Part shown: positions 45,910 through 54,306 of the stretch, in pieces
How positions within the stretch are numbered: position 1 is the first letter of the stretch
Layout: each line of letters starts with the position of its first letter
Source of the DNA: Magnetospirillum sp. SS-4
GTDB lineage: Bacteria > Pseudomonadota > Alphaproteobacteria > Rhodospirillales > Magnetospirillaceae
DNA length: 64,000 bases
Direction of reading: 5' to 3'
NCBI RefSeq assembly: GCF_902729425.1
Contig: NZ_CACVCH010000049.1
Span: forward strand, 1 to 64,000
Made by a program: the position numbers and the translations under genes
The notes under the pieces: model-generated
What the model saw: the letters and a program-made list of their open reading frames with translations, nothing else
What the model was told of the DNA's origin: nothing
The model's database searches: none

Positions 45910-46201
45910 CGCCGTCGTGCTGCCTCCTCTGCATCCAGGTGAAGTCCTGATGGAGGAACTGGGAGAGATCGGAATATCGGTCGCGGCATTGTCGCGTGCC
46001 CTCGACGTCCCGCAAAGCCGGATGGCGGAAATCGTCGCAGCCAAGCGTTCGGTGACGGCCGATACCGCATTGCGTCTGGCGGCCTATTTCGGGACGTCGG
46101 CCCGGCTGTGGCTCAATTTGCAGGCGGCCTACGATCTTGCCACGACCCAGGCCAGGGAGGGTGAGCATATTGCCGCCGTGGTCAGGCCGCATGCGGCCTG
46201 A
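45881..46201 (+). CDS. higA: HigA-type antitoxin (XRE family)
   Basis: 106-residue XRE-family antitoxin. The N-terminal HigA motif PLHPGEVLMEELGEIGISVAALSRALDVPQ (split as HPGEVLMEELGEIGIS and AALSRALDV) leads into the helix-turn-helix RMAEIVAAKRSVTADTALRLAAYFGTSARLWLNLQAAYDL, conserved in pieces. It neutralises HigB and represses the operon. ATG 45881 lies inside higB (29-bp overlap), so translation is coupled. The following gene begins 21 bp after its stop. Confidence 0.92.
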   Translation: MTSKSPITIDAVVLPPLHPGEVLMEELGEIGISVAALSRALDVPQSRMAEIVAAKRSVTADTALRLAAYFGTSARLWLNLQAAYDLATTQAREGEHIAAVVRPHAA

Positions 46202-46222
46202 CCGGAAATGCCAGGGAACACG

Positions 46223-47545
46223 ATGACACCGGTCGGGAATCGAATGACCTCTGTTCGGACACGCCTCGCCGTCGCCTTGCTGCTGGTCCTGCTGACCGTC
46301 CAGACGGCCCGGGCCTTGCCGGCCAGCACGGCGGCGGGCAATCCGACCATCGTGGTCGGCGTCATCGCCACCCTCAGCGGGCCGGGGGCCATGGCCGGCC
46401 AGGATTCCCTGGACGGCTTCACCACGGCGCTGCGCCAGATGGGCGGGCGGTTCGCCAATCAGGAGGTCCGGGTGGTGCCGGTGGACGACCGCGGTTCCCC
46501 GGACGTGGCGATGCAGGTCACCCGCCGTCTGCTGGAACGCGAGAAGGTGGACTTCATCCTGACGGCGGTGTCGCAGGCCTCCATGGCGGCCATCGTCAAG
46601 CCGCTGAACGAGTCCCGCACCTTCATCCTCAATCTCGACGCCTATCCCGATGGTCTGTTCGGTGCTCGGTGCTCGGCCTCCCTGTTCGGGCTGGGAACTC
46701 CGCCCGACGCCGTCAGCGAGGCGGCAGGGATGCATTTCGCCAACGAGAAATACCGCCGGCTGGTGGTGATCGGCCACGACACCCGCCAGACCGACATGGC
46801 GGTGGCGGCGCTGCGCCGGACCTGGGGTGGCGAGGATGTCACGGTCTTGAAGGCCCGCCACGGCGCGGCCACCTTCGCGCCGGAAATCAGGCGCATCCGC
46901 GAGCTTGCCCCCGACGCGGTCTATACCTTGCTGAGCGGCGGCATGGGGCTGGCGCTGGTGCGCGATTACGCAGCCGCCGGCCTCAAGGCCGACATTCCGC
47001 TGCTGGGCGTTTGGAGCAATTTCGAGCGGCCCCACCTGACCGCCATGGACGACCAGGGGCTGGACCTGCTCAACGTGGCGCCGTGGAGTCCCGACCTGGA
47101 TTCGCCGCTCAACAAACGCATGATCAGCGATTTCGAGCTGGAATACGGCCGCCCCGCCACCTCGTGGGTGGCGCAGGGTTACGATTCCGCCTTGCTGCTG
47201 GAGGCGGCCATGAAGGTCACCGCCGGCCGGACCTCTGATCGCGAGGCCGTGCGCAACGCCCTGCGGCGGGCGGAATTCGCCTCGGTGCGGGGCGGGTTCC
47301 GCTTCGAGACCAACCATGCGCCGGTGATCAACCTCTATCTGCGTCGGGTGGCCCGCGATGCCAAGGGACGCCTGACCGAGGAGACGCGCGGCGTGTTGGC
47401 CAGGGAATGGCGCGGCCGCGACGCGGCGCATTGTCCCATGCATTGGGGCGACGAGGCGGCGACGGCAAAGCCCGGGGCCGCCACCGCGCCCAAGCCGGTT
47501 CAGGCGCCGCCCAGAAAGCCGCCCCCGAAGACGCCGCCGCAATAG
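46223..47545 (+). CDS. Branched-chain amino-acid-type ABC substrate-binding protein
   Basis: 440-residue periplasmic binding protein of the LivJ type (type I fold). It has a signal peptide (TRLAVALLLVLLTVQTARA), then VVGVIATLSGPGAMAGQDSLDGFTTAL, DFILTAVSQASMAAIV, and a C-terminal Pro/Lys-rich tail (PPRKPPPKTPPQ) that is unusual. ATG 46223 is chosen for its AGGGA ribosome site 6 bp upstream; 46208 and 46244 are alternatives. No permease or ATPase gene is adjacent, so it may be a solitary sensor or a receptor for a distant transporter. Confidence 0.86.
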   Translation: MTPVGNRMTSVRTRLAVALLLVLLTVQTARALPASTAAGNPTIVVGVIATLSGPGAMAGQDSLDGFTTALRQMGGRFANQEVRVVPVDDRGSPDVAMQVTRRLLEREKVDFILTAVSQASMAAIVKPLNESRTFILNLDAYPDGLFGARCSASLFGLGTPPDAVSEAAGMHFANEKYRRLVVIGHDTRQTDMAVAALRRTWGGEDVTVLKARHGAATFAPEIRRIRELAPDAVYTLLSGGMGLALVRDYAAAGLKADIPLLGVWSNFERPHLTAMDDQGLDLLNVAPWSPDLDSPLNKRMISDFELEYGRPATSWVAQGYDSALLLEAAMKVTAGRTSDREAVRNALRRAEFASVRGGFRFETNHAPVINLYLRRVARDAKGRLTEETRGVLAREWRGRDAAHCPMHWGDEAATAKPGAATAPKPVQAPPRKPPPKTPPQ

Positions 47546-47554
47546 GAACCCGGC

Positions 47555-47965
47555 TCAGCGGCCGCGTTCCACCATCTTGATCATGGTGTCCAGGGTGATG
47601 GACGCGAAGGTGGCCCTGGCGGTGTCCTCGATTTCCATCAGCACCTGGCACAGCGCCTTGCCCTCGGAGGTGTTGTCGCCATCTTCCCGTTCGCCGTTGC
47701 GGATGGGGTCGATGGTCTCGAACAGCTGGATGATGTCCAAAAGCGTGGTGCGCCGCCGGTTGCCGGAAAAGCGATAGCCGCCGCCGGCCCCGCGCACCGC
47801 CTCGACCAGTCCGACCCGGCCCAGCGACCGGAGTACCTTGGCGAGATGGTTGGTGGATATGCCGTATTTCTCGGCGATTTCGTTGGCCGACAATTGACGG
47901 TCCTGACCGGCGGCCAGTTCGAGAATCGCGAACAGGGCGCAACGGGTGGCTTTTTGCAGTTTCAT
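47555..47965 (-). CDS. Rrf2 family transcriptional regulator
   Basis: 136-residue Rrf2-type winged-helix regulator. The N-terminal HTH has LSANEIAEKYGISTNHLAKVLRSLGRVGLVEAVRGAGGGYRFSG, typical of the family. The cysteine pattern CX5CX7C of IscR/NsrR is absent; only Cys9 and a Cys in KALCQV are seen, so either the cofactor is bound differently or it is cluster-free. The GNAT gene overlaps its ATG (TGATG at 47963-47967), coupling them. It is divergent (with GNAT) from hoxF, so it may control the hydrogenase. TTG 47968 is an alternative start. Confidence 0.87.
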   Translation of the reverse strand: MKLQKATRCALFAILELAAGQDRQLSANEIAEKYGISTNHLAKVLRSLGRVGLVEAVRGAGGGYRFSGNRRRTTLLDIIQLFETIDPIRNGEREDGDNTSEGKALCQVLMEIEDTARATFASITLDTMIKMVERGR

Positions 47966-48468
47966 CAAAGCTCCTTCTCAAGCTCGATGAAGGGGCCGGC
48001 CATCATTCCCTGGCTTCGGAAGAAGCTCATGATCAAGGTGTGGTCGCGGGCCAGCATGGTGCGCACCTTGTAGACCCCGGCCTTGCGGAAACGATCGCAG
48101 AGAGCGTCGAACAGCGTGTTGCCGACGCCGCCCTGGCGCAGATGGTTGTGAACGCCGATGGCGAACACCCAGCCGCAGGGCGGCGAGCCAAATTCCCATG
48201 CCCGGACTTCGCCGATGATGAAACCGAGAACCGAGTCGCCGTCGCAGGCGACCAAGAAAAATCGGTACCGATTTACTGATTTCAAAGGAGCATCTTCGTC
48301 GGCGTCGCTGGGGCGTCTATTATAGCGCTCATACAAGTCTTTCCAATACTCATCCTTGGAAAGGCCTGTGTTTTCTGCGTCAATGGCAATCACTTGCGAA
48401 ATGTCGGCCTCTCTGGCAAGCCGGACAGTGCATTTCTTTTCAGGTTGCTTCAATTGAGAATTTGCCAT
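47965..48468 (-). CDS. GNAT family N-acetyltransferase
   Basis: 167-residue GNAT acetyltransferase. The acetyl-CoA motif region reads AIGVHNHLRQGGVGNTLFDALCDRF (R/QxxGxG/A variant), preceded by VLGFIIGEVRAW. The protein has the N-terminal part typical of RimI-like enzymes (TVRLAREADISQVIAIDAENTG). Base composition at its 5' end (about 50% GC) is lower than that of the surrounding genes. It is translationally coupled to the Rrf2 gene and shares the divergent intergenic region with hoxF. The target is unknown. Confidence 0.85.
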   Translation of the reverse strand: MANSQLKQPEKKCTVRLAREADISQVIAIDAENTGLSKDEYWKDLYERYNRRPSDADEDAPLKSVNRYRFFLVACDGDSVLGFIIGEVRAWEFGSPPCGWVFAIGVHNHLRQGGVGNTLFDALCDRFRKAGVYKVRTMLARDHTLIMSFFRSQGMMAGPFIELEKEL

Positions 48469-48494
48469 TCGGTGCGGCTCTCCCTGATTGAGTC

Positions 48495-48523
48495 TTTCTA
48501 GAGCACTAATGACTTGAATACAA
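48495..48523 (-). promoter_or_regulatory. Candidate sigma70 promoter of GNAT-Rrf2
   Basis: On the minus strand TTGTAT (48523-48518), 17-bp spacer, TAGAAA (48500-48495). It lies about 27 bp before the GNAT start. Position and spacing support it; the -10 match is moderate. Confidence 0.35.
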
Positions 48524-48586
48524 CTGCAATTCTTCCGGCATGTTTTCCGGAGCCCCGCCGGTGATGTCAAAAGGGGCAGGGAGGGG

Positions 48587-48615
48587 TTGGCGCATTGCGG
48601 CATCGGGTGTAGCAT
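48587..48615 (+). promoter_or_regulatory. Candidate sigma70 promoter of hoxF
   Basis: TTGGCG (48587-48592), 17-bp spacer, TAGCAT (48610-48615). An inverted repeat GGGAAC/GTTCCC (48644-48649 and 48665-48670) follows downstream, in the leader, and could be a regulator site. Confidence 0.4.
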
Positions 48616-48717
48616 CGGATAACCCTGCGCGACCTGGGGGATTGGGAACGGCAGTGGTTGCGCGGTTCCCGCTCCCGATGGCGCCGGGCGCGGACAAGCC
48701 TGGTGGGGAGAAACCGA

Positions 48718-50583
48718 ATGCCGAATGCAAGTTCCAACGGCGCGACAGCCGGGGACAGGGCGGTCATCGAGGCGGTGCTTGTCCGCCATGGCGGCGACGC
48801 CGTCCGCCTGATGCAGATTTTGCGGGAGGTTCAGGAAGAACTGGGCTGGCTGTCGCCCGCCACCCTGACCGCCATCGCCGACGGAACCGGACTGCCCCGG
48901 GCCCGGGTCGAGGGCGTGGCCGGGTTCTACCACTTCTTCCACACCGAACCGCTGGGCCGCTACCGGGTCCTGTGGAGCGACAACATCACCGACCGCATGC
49001 TGGGCAGTTCCGACCTGATGGCCCGCATGTGCAAGAAGCTGTGGCTGAAGCCCGGCCAGGTGTCCGAGGACCAGTTGGTCAGCGTCGACACCACCTCGTG
49101 CACCGGCATGTGCGACCAGGGCCCGGCCCTGCTGGTCAATTATCGTCCCGTCACCCGCATGACCGCCGAGCGGGTCGACCAGATCGTCGACCTGATCCGC
49201 CGCAAGATACCGCTGGACGACTGGCCGGCCGAGTTCTTCGCGGTGGAGGACAATATCCGCCGCAGGGATGCCCTGCTCGACGGCGGTCTGGCCCCCGGCG
49301 ACGCCCTGCGGGCGCTGCGGAGCCCCCAGGAGACGCTCGACGCCATCAAGGCGTCCGGCCTGCGCGGACGCGGCGGCGCCGGCTTTTCCACCGGCCAGAA
49401 ATGGGAGTTCTGCCGCAACGCGGTGGGCAGCGGCGCCAATCCCGCCCATTACGTGGTCTGCAACGCCGACGAGGGCGAGCCCGGCACCTTCAAGGACCGG
49501 GTGCTGCTGTCGTCGTGCGCCGATCTGGTGTTCGAGGGCATGACCGTCGCCGGCTACGTCGTCGGCGCCCGCAAGGGTCTGGTCTATCTGCGCGGCGAGT
49601 ACCGCTACCTGCTGGAGCCGCTGAACGCGGCGCTGGAGCGCCGCCGCGCCGCCAATCTGCTGGGCAAGAGCATCCTTGGCCGGATCGGCTTCGACTTCGA
49701 CATCGAGATCCACATGGGGGCCGGCGCCTATGTCTGCGGCGAGGAGACCGCGCTGCTGGAAAGCCTGGAGGGCAAGCGCGGCGTGCCGCGCAAGCGCCCG
49801 CCCTTCCCGGTGACCAACGGCTTCCTCGGCCAGCCCACCGCCGTCAACAATGTCGAGACCCTGGCCTCGGCGGCGCTGATCGCCGTCAGGGGCGCCGCCT
49901 GGTACAAGGCCATCGGCACCGCCAAGTCGTCGGGAACCAAGCTGCTGTCGGTGTCGGGCGATTGCGCCCGTCCCGGCATCTACGAATATCCCTATGGCGT
50001 GAAGGTCGAGCAGGTACTGGCCGATTGCGGCGCCAGGGACACCCAGGCGTGCCAGATCGCCGGCGCCTCGGGCCTGTGCGTCGCTCCGGCCGAGTTCAAG
50101 CGCCGCATCGCCTTCGAGGACATTCCCACCGGCGGTTCGTTCATGATCTTCGACAATTCCAGGGACATGTTCGCGGTGGCGCGCAACTTCGCCCACTTCT
50201 TCGTCGATGAAAGCTGCGGCTTCTGCACGCCGTGCCGGGTCGGCACCACGCTGCTGAAGAACGCCATGGACAAGATCAACGACGGCCACGGCGGCGAGTA
50301 CGACATCAACGACATCTGGCGAATCATCCGCACGCTGAAGACCGCCAGCCATTGCGGCCTGGGCCAGACCGCCGGCAATTGCGTCGCCGATACCTTGCAG
50401 AAGTTCCGCCCCAGCTATGAATTGCGGCTGAACGTCCATGACTTCGAACCGGCCTTCGACCTGGACAAGGCCTTGTCCAAAATGCGGGAGGTGACGGGGC
50501 GCGACGATCCCGGCGCCCACTTCCACATCGCGCATCGCAAGTCGAAATCCGGCATCGGCACCAAGGCGGGGGACCCGGCATGA
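48718..50583 (+). CDS. hoxF: NAD-reducing hydrogenase diaphorase subunit HoxF
   Basis: 621-residue HoxF, the FMN/NAD-binding diaphorase subunit of a soluble [NiFe] hydrogenase. The N-terminal NuoE-like domain (about 1-165) retains only the second Cys pair, Cys128/Cys132 in SCTGMC; the first pair is replaced by Ser/Thr (WSDNITD). The NuoF-like part has GRGGAGFSTGQKWEF, GEPGTFKDR (NAD/FMN), GAYVCGEETALLESLEG and the [4Fe-4S] motif ESCGFCTPCRVGT with a later HCGLGQT Cys. A GGGGAG ribosome site precedes ATG 48718. It overlaps hoxU by 4 bp. Confidence 0.95.
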   Translation: MPNASSNGATAGDRAVIEAVLVRHGGDAVRLMQILREVQEELGWLSPATLTAIADGTGLPRARVEGVAGFYHFFHTEPLGRYRVLWSDNITDRMLGSSDLMARMCKKLWLKPGQVSEDQLVSVDTTSCTGMCDQGPALLVNYRPVTRMTAERVDQIVDLIRRKIPLDDWPAEFFAVEDNIRRRDALLDGGLAPGDALRALRSPQETLDAIKASGLRGRGGAGFSTGQKWEFCRNAVGSGANPAHYVVCNADEGEPGTFKDRVLLSSCADLVFEGMTVAGYVVGARKGLVYLRGEYRYLLEPLNAALERRRAANLLGKSILGRIGFDFDIEIHMGAGAYVCGEETALLESLEGKRGVPRKRPPFPVTNGFLGQPTAVNNVETLASAALIAVRGAAWYKAIGTAKSSGTKLLSVSGDCARPGIYEYPYGVKVEQVLADCGARDTQACQIAGASGLCVAPAEFKRRIAFEDIPTGGSFMIFDNSRDMFAVARNFAHFFVDESCGFCTPCRVGTTLLKNAMDKINDGHGGEYDINDIWRIIRTLKTASHCGLGQTAGNCVADTLQKFRPSYELRLNVHDFEPAFDLDKALSKMREVTGRDDPGAHFHIAHRKSKSGIGTKAGDPA

Positions 50584-51359
50584 GCAACGGACAGGACGGC
50601 AAGAGCTTCTTTCTCGACGACGAGGAAATCCCGTTCGAGGACGGCCAGACCATCATCCAGGCGGCACTGAGCGCGGGAAAGTACATTCCGCATCTCTGCT
50701 ACCACCCGGAATTCAAGCCGCATGGATCGTGCAAGCTGTGCACGGTGCGCATCGATTCGCGCACCATCACCACAGAGGACGGCCAGACCGTCAAGATTCC
50801 CGGCCGCGCCGCCGCGTCGTGCACCACGCCGGCCCAGGACGGCCAGCATGTGGAGAGCGAGACCCCGGAGCTGCTGGACCTGCGCCGCACCCTGGTGCAG
50901 ATGCTGCTGGTCGAGGGCAACCACTACTGTCCGTCCTGCGAAAAGAGCGGCAAATGCATGCTCCAGGGGCTTGGATACGACCTGGGGGTGATGAGCCCGC
51001 ATTTCCCGCAATACTTCTCGAAGCGCGAGGTGGACGCCAGCCACCCCGACATCCTGCTGGACTTCAACCGCTGCATCCTGTGCGAATTGTGCGTCCGGGC
51101 CAGCGCCGAGGTGGACAAGAAGAACGTCTTCTCGCTGTCGGGGCGCGGCAACACCAAGCACCTGATCTGCAACTCGGAAAGCGGCCTGCTGGGCGACACC
51201 AACATCGCCGCCACCGACAAGGCCGCCAATGTCTGTCCGGTCGGCGTGATCTTGCACAAGCGCCACGGCTTCGAGGTGCCCTACGGCCAGCGGCGCTTTG
51301 ACAGGGCCCCCATCAGCGACAATCCCGTGCAATACGCACCGGTGAAGGAGCAGGTCTGA
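50580..51359 (+). CDS. hoxU: NAD-reducing hydrogenase subunit HoxU
   Basis: 259-residue iron-sulfur subunit related to NuoG's N-terminus, linking HoxF to the hydrogenase module. Cluster motifs: [2Fe-2S] CYHPEFKPHGSCKLC with distal SCTTP; the [4Fe-4S] with His ligand in GNHYCPSCEKSGKC; and a ferredoxin-like CILCELC with later VCPVG. It overlaps hoxF (ATGA) and hoxY (one base) so the operon is translationally coupled. Confidence 0.95.
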   Translation: MSNGQDGKSFFLDDEEIPFEDGQTIIQAALSAGKYIPHLCYHPEFKPHGSCKLCTVRIDSRTITTEDGQTVKIPGRAAASCTTPAQDGQHVESETPELLDLRRTLVQMLLVEGNHYCPSCEKSGKCMLQGLGYDLGVMSPHFPQYFSKREVDASHPDILLDFNRCILCELCVRASAEVDKKNVFSLSGRGNTKHLICNSESGLLGDTNIAATDKAANVCPVGVILHKRHGFEVPYGQRRFDRAPISDNPVQYAPVKEQV

Positions 51360-51913
51360 TGAATGCCGCCACCCCCGTCAGGCGCAAGCTGAAGGTGGCC
51401 ACCACCTCGCTGGCCGGCTGCTTCGGTTGCCACATGTCGTTCCTCGACATCGACGAACGCATCCTCGATCTGGTGGAACTGGTCGAGTTCGACCGCTCGC
51501 CCATCACCGACATCAAGCATTGCAGCCCCGATTGCGACATCGGCGTCATCGAGGGCGGTGTCTGCAACGCCGAGAACGTCCATGTGCTGCACGAGTTCCG
51601 CAAGAACTGCAAGATCCTGATCGCCATGGGGGCCTGCGCCATCAATGGCGGCCTGCCCGCCCAGCGCAACAGCCTGGATATCAGGGACATCCTGGCCGCC
51701 GTCTACGCCCAGCCGGGACGCGGCGTCCACGTTCCCAACGATCCCGAGATTCCGCTGCTGCTGAACGAGGTGCATCCGCTGCACGAGGTGGTCAAGATCG
51801 ACTACTTCCTGCCGGGCTGCCCGCCCAGCGGCGACGCCATCTGGACGTTCCTCACCGACCTCCTGGCCGGCCGCACGCCCACCTTGGGCCACGGCCTGAT
51901 CCACTACGACTGA
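51359..51913 (+). CDS. hoxY: NAD-reducing hydrogenase small subunit HoxY
   Basis: 184-residue cytosolic [NiFe] hydrogenase small subunit carrying the proximal [4Fe-4S] cluster. Cys ligands are in SLAGCFGCHMSFLD (first pair), GACAINGGLPAQRN and FLPGCPPSG. It has no Tat signal peptide, as expected for a soluble HoxY. The start overlaps the hoxU stop; hoxH follows 19 bp downstream. Confidence 0.95.
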   Translation: MNAATPVRRKLKVATTSLAGCFGCHMSFLDIDERILDLVELVEFDRSPITDIKHCSPDCDIGVIEGGVCNAENVHVLHEFRKNCKILIAMGACAINGGLPAQRNSLDIRDILAAVYAQPGRGVHVPNDPEIPLLLNEVHPLHEVVKIDYFLPGCPPSGDAIWTFLTDLLAGRTPTLGHGLIHYD

Positions 51914-51932
51914 ACGCAAGGACCCCTTCGTC

Positions 51933-53432
51933 ATGATGCATCAGTTCGAATTAGAGACCGCCAGGAACCCCGAGGCGCTGAGGCGCATCGTCATCGAGCC
52001 GGTGTCGCGCGTCGAGGGCCACGGCAAGGTCACCATCCTGCTCGACGACGACAACAAGGTGCATCAGGTGCGCCTGCACATCGTCGAATTCCGCGGCTTC
52101 GAGAAATTCATCGAGGGCCGCCCCTATTGGGAGGTGCCGGTGCTGGTGCAGCGCCTGTGCGGCATCTGCCCGGTGTCGCACCATCTCGCCGCCTCGAAGG
52201 CCATGGACATGATCGTCGGGGCGGCGCAACTGACGCCGACCGCGGAAAAGATCCGCCGGCTGATGCATTACGGCCAGATGCTGCAAAGCCACGCGCTGCA
52301 CTTCTTTCATCTGTCCTCGCCCGACCTGCTGTTCGGCTTTGATTCCGACGTGGCCCAGCGCAACATCGTCGGGGTCGCGGCCGCCAATCCCGACGTGGCC
52401 AAGAAGGGCGTCCTGCTCCGGAAGTTCGGCCAGGAGGTGATCCGCGTCACCTCGGGCAAGCGGGTCCACGGCACCGGTTCGGTGCCCGGCGGCGTCAACA
52501 AGCCGCTCACCCCCGAGGAACGCGACTATCTGCTGAAGGACGCCGACCAGATGGTGGCGTGGAGCGTCGACGCGGTCCGCATCATCAAGCAGCTGCACCG
52601 CGCCAATCCGGGGCTTTACGACAGGTTCGGCGAGGTGGAATCGACCATGATGAGCCTGGTCGACCCCAGCGGCGACCTGGATTTCTACCATGGCGCGCTT
52701 CGTGCGCGGGATGCGGCCGGCGAGGTGATGTTCGACCAGGTCAGCTACCAGGGCTATCACACCTTGCTGACCGAGGGCGTCAAGCCGTGGAGCTACATGA
52801 AGTTCCCCTACATCACCGCGCTCGGCGACGAGAAGGGCTGGTACAAGGTGGGACCGCTGGCCCGCATCCAGAATTGCGACCGCATCCCGACGCCCCAGGC
52901 CGAGAAGGAGCGGCTGGAATTCGTCGCCCATGGCAACGGCAAGCCCATGCATGGCTCGCTCGGCTTCCACTGGGCGCGGATGATCGAGATGCTGTGCGCC
53001 GCCGAGACCATAAAGACGCTGCTGCTGGACCCCGACATCACCGGGGCCGACATCATGACCGGCGGTCCGCGCGGTTACGAGGGCATCGGCGTCATCGAGG
53101 CTCCGCGCGGCACCTTGTTCCACCATTACCGCGTCGATGACGACGATCTGGTGACCTATGCCAACCTGATCGTGTCGACCACCAACAACAATACCGCCAT
53201 GAACGTGGCGGTGCGCGACGTGGCCCGGCACTATCTCGACGGCCGCGAGCTGACCGAGGGGCTGCTGAACCACATCGAGGTGGCCATCCGCTGCTTCGAT
53301 CCCTGCCTGTCCTGCGCCACCCACGCCTTGGGCAAGATGCCGCTGGAGGTTGAATTGCTGGATGCGGCCGGCATCCTGGTGGACCGCATGGTCAAGGATG
53401 AAACGGGCGGGGTCAGGCAGTCCCTGGCGTGA
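51933..53432 (+). CDS. hoxH: NAD-reducing hydrogenase large subunit HoxH
   Basis: 499-residue precursor of the catalytic [NiFe] large subunit. Active-site cysteines are in RLCGICPVSHH (Cys76, Cys79) and DPCLSCATH (Cys458, Cys461). A C-terminal extension of about 35 residues after His464 is the expected substrate of the HoxW protease, removed once Ni is inserted. Group 3d features such as the N-terminal EPVSRVEGHGK are present. Two consecutive ATGs (51933, 51936) are possible starts. It overlaps hoxW. Confidence 0.96.
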   Translation: MMHQFELETARNPEALRRIVIEPVSRVEGHGKVTILLDDDNKVHQVRLHIVEFRGFEKFIEGRPYWEVPVLVQRLCGICPVSHHLAASKAMDMIVGAAQLTPTAEKIRRLMHYGQMLQSHALHFFHLSSPDLLFGFDSDVAQRNIVGVAAANPDVAKKGVLLRKFGQEVIRVTSGKRVHGTGSVPGGVNKPLTPEERDYLLKDADQMVAWSVDAVRIIKQLHRANPGLYDRFGEVESTMMSLVDPSGDLDFYHGALRARDAAGEVMFDQVSYQGYHTLLTEGVKPWSYMKFPYITALGDEKGWYKVGPLARIQNCDRIPTPQAEKERLEFVAHGNGKPMHGSLGFHWARMIEMLCAAETIKTLLLDPDITGADIMTGGPRGYEGIGVIEAPRGTLFHHYRVDDDDLVTYANLIVSTTNNNTAMNVAVRDVARHYLDGRELTEGLLNHIEVAIRCFDPCLSCATHALGKMPLEVELLDAAGILVDRMVKDETGGVRQSLA

Positions 53433-53896
53433 CCGCGCCCACCCTGATCTTCGGCTGGGGCAATCCCAGTCGGGGAGACGACGCCCTGGGGCCGCTGCTG
53501 CTGGACCGGATCGAGGCGCTGCTGCCCCATCATCCCGAATGGGGGGCGGTGGACCTGCTGACCGATTTCCAGCTTCAGGTGGAACACGCCCTCGACCTGG
53601 ACGGGCGGACGCGGGTGCTGTTCGTCGACGCCTCGGCCCGGCCGGACCAGTCGCCGTTTCGGGCCGGGCGGTTGGAGCCCGCCCGCGATTCCAGCTTCAC
53701 CACCCACGCCCTGTCGCCCCAGGGCGTGATGCATGTGTACGAGACGATGAGGGCGGTTCCGCCGCCACCCTGCTGGTTGCTGGCCATCGCCGGCGAAGCG
53801 TTCGATCTGGGAACGCCGCTTGGCCGGGCCGCCGCCGCCAATCTGGAGGCGGCGGTGGACTGGACCGCGGCGTGGCTGGAAGCCGGCCGCCGGTGA
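53429..53896 (+). CDS. hoxW: Hydrogenase maturation endopeptidase HoxW
   Basis: 155-residue Ni-dependent endopeptidase that trims the C-terminus of HoxH. Family motif at the start is LIFGWGNPSRGDDALGPLL (with conserved Asp for Ni sensing); a second conserved segment is VLFVDASARPD, and a His lies in FTTHALSPQGVM. GTG 53429 overlaps the hoxH stop, implying coupling with its substrate gene. It overlaps the next small gene. Confidence 0.93.
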   Translation: MTAPTLIFGWGNPSRGDDALGPLLLDRIEALLPHHPEWGAVDLLTDFQLQVEHALDLDGRTRVLFVDASARPDQSPFRAGRLEPARDSSFTTHALSPQGVMHVYETMRAVPPPPCWLLAIAGEAFDLGTPLGRAAAANLEAAVDWTAAWLEAGRR

Positions 53897-54132
53897 CGCC
53901 CGCCCGGCCCGCCTTTGGCGCCCCCTGCAACGGATGCGGGGTCTGCTGCCTCGAGGAATGCTGTCCGCTGGCGATCGTGGTTCACCGCCGGCGTCGCGGA
54001 CCCTGTCCGTCCCTGATCGGGGGCGAGGATGGGGAAATCCATCGCTGCGGCCTGCTGATCCGGGCGCCGCGTCTCCTGCGGCCGCTGGTGGCCCGCTGGA
54101 TTGCCGCCGGCACCGGCTGCGACAGCGGGTGA
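53893..54132 (+). CDS. Small cysteine-rich protein downstream of hoxW
   Basis: 79-residue protein starting at GTG 53893, overlapping the hoxW stop. It is Cys-rich: CNGCGVCCLEECCP near the N-terminus and Cys further on in GPCPSLIG and HRCGLLI. The spacing resembles YkgJ-type zinc/iron-chelating domains, but the protein is short and the match is not certain. Basic stretch HRRRRG is in the middle. Its place as last gene of the hox operon suggests a metal- or cluster-related role in hydrogenase maturation or electron transfer. Confidence 0.68.
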   Translation: MTPARPAFGAPCNGCGVCCLEECCPLAIVVHRRRRGPCPSLIGGEDGEIHRCGLLIRAPRLLRPLVARWIAAGTGCDSG

Positions 54133-54206
54133 CGGTGGTCCGGCGAGATCCTCGCAAGCGTCATCACCGCATGAATCCTTTATCCGATTTTCCTGGGCCG
54201 GCGTCG

Positions 54207-54224
54207 CTGTAACAAAAGCTTCAT
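54207..54224 (+). promoter_or_regulatory. Candidate Pho box upstream of pstS
   Basis: CTGTAACAAAAGCTTCAT resembles the two-half PhoB site (CTGTCAT-like direct repeats about 11 bp apart) and lies 83 bp before the pstS start. The second half, CTTCAT, is a partial match. PhoB is encoded downstream in the same operon. Confidence 0.5.
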
Positions 54225-54306
54225 CAAACCGCCACGGAGATGTAACCGGGGGCCGTTATGGTGTCGCCATACAGGAATGACTTTGGCCTGCTCCATCGGA
54301 GGTTTC

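Noticed and set aside
48469-50535. Long minus-strand frame extending the GNAT gene across hoxF
   Set aside because: The extension is antisense to hoxF; only the last 167 codons, with GNAT motifs, are coding.
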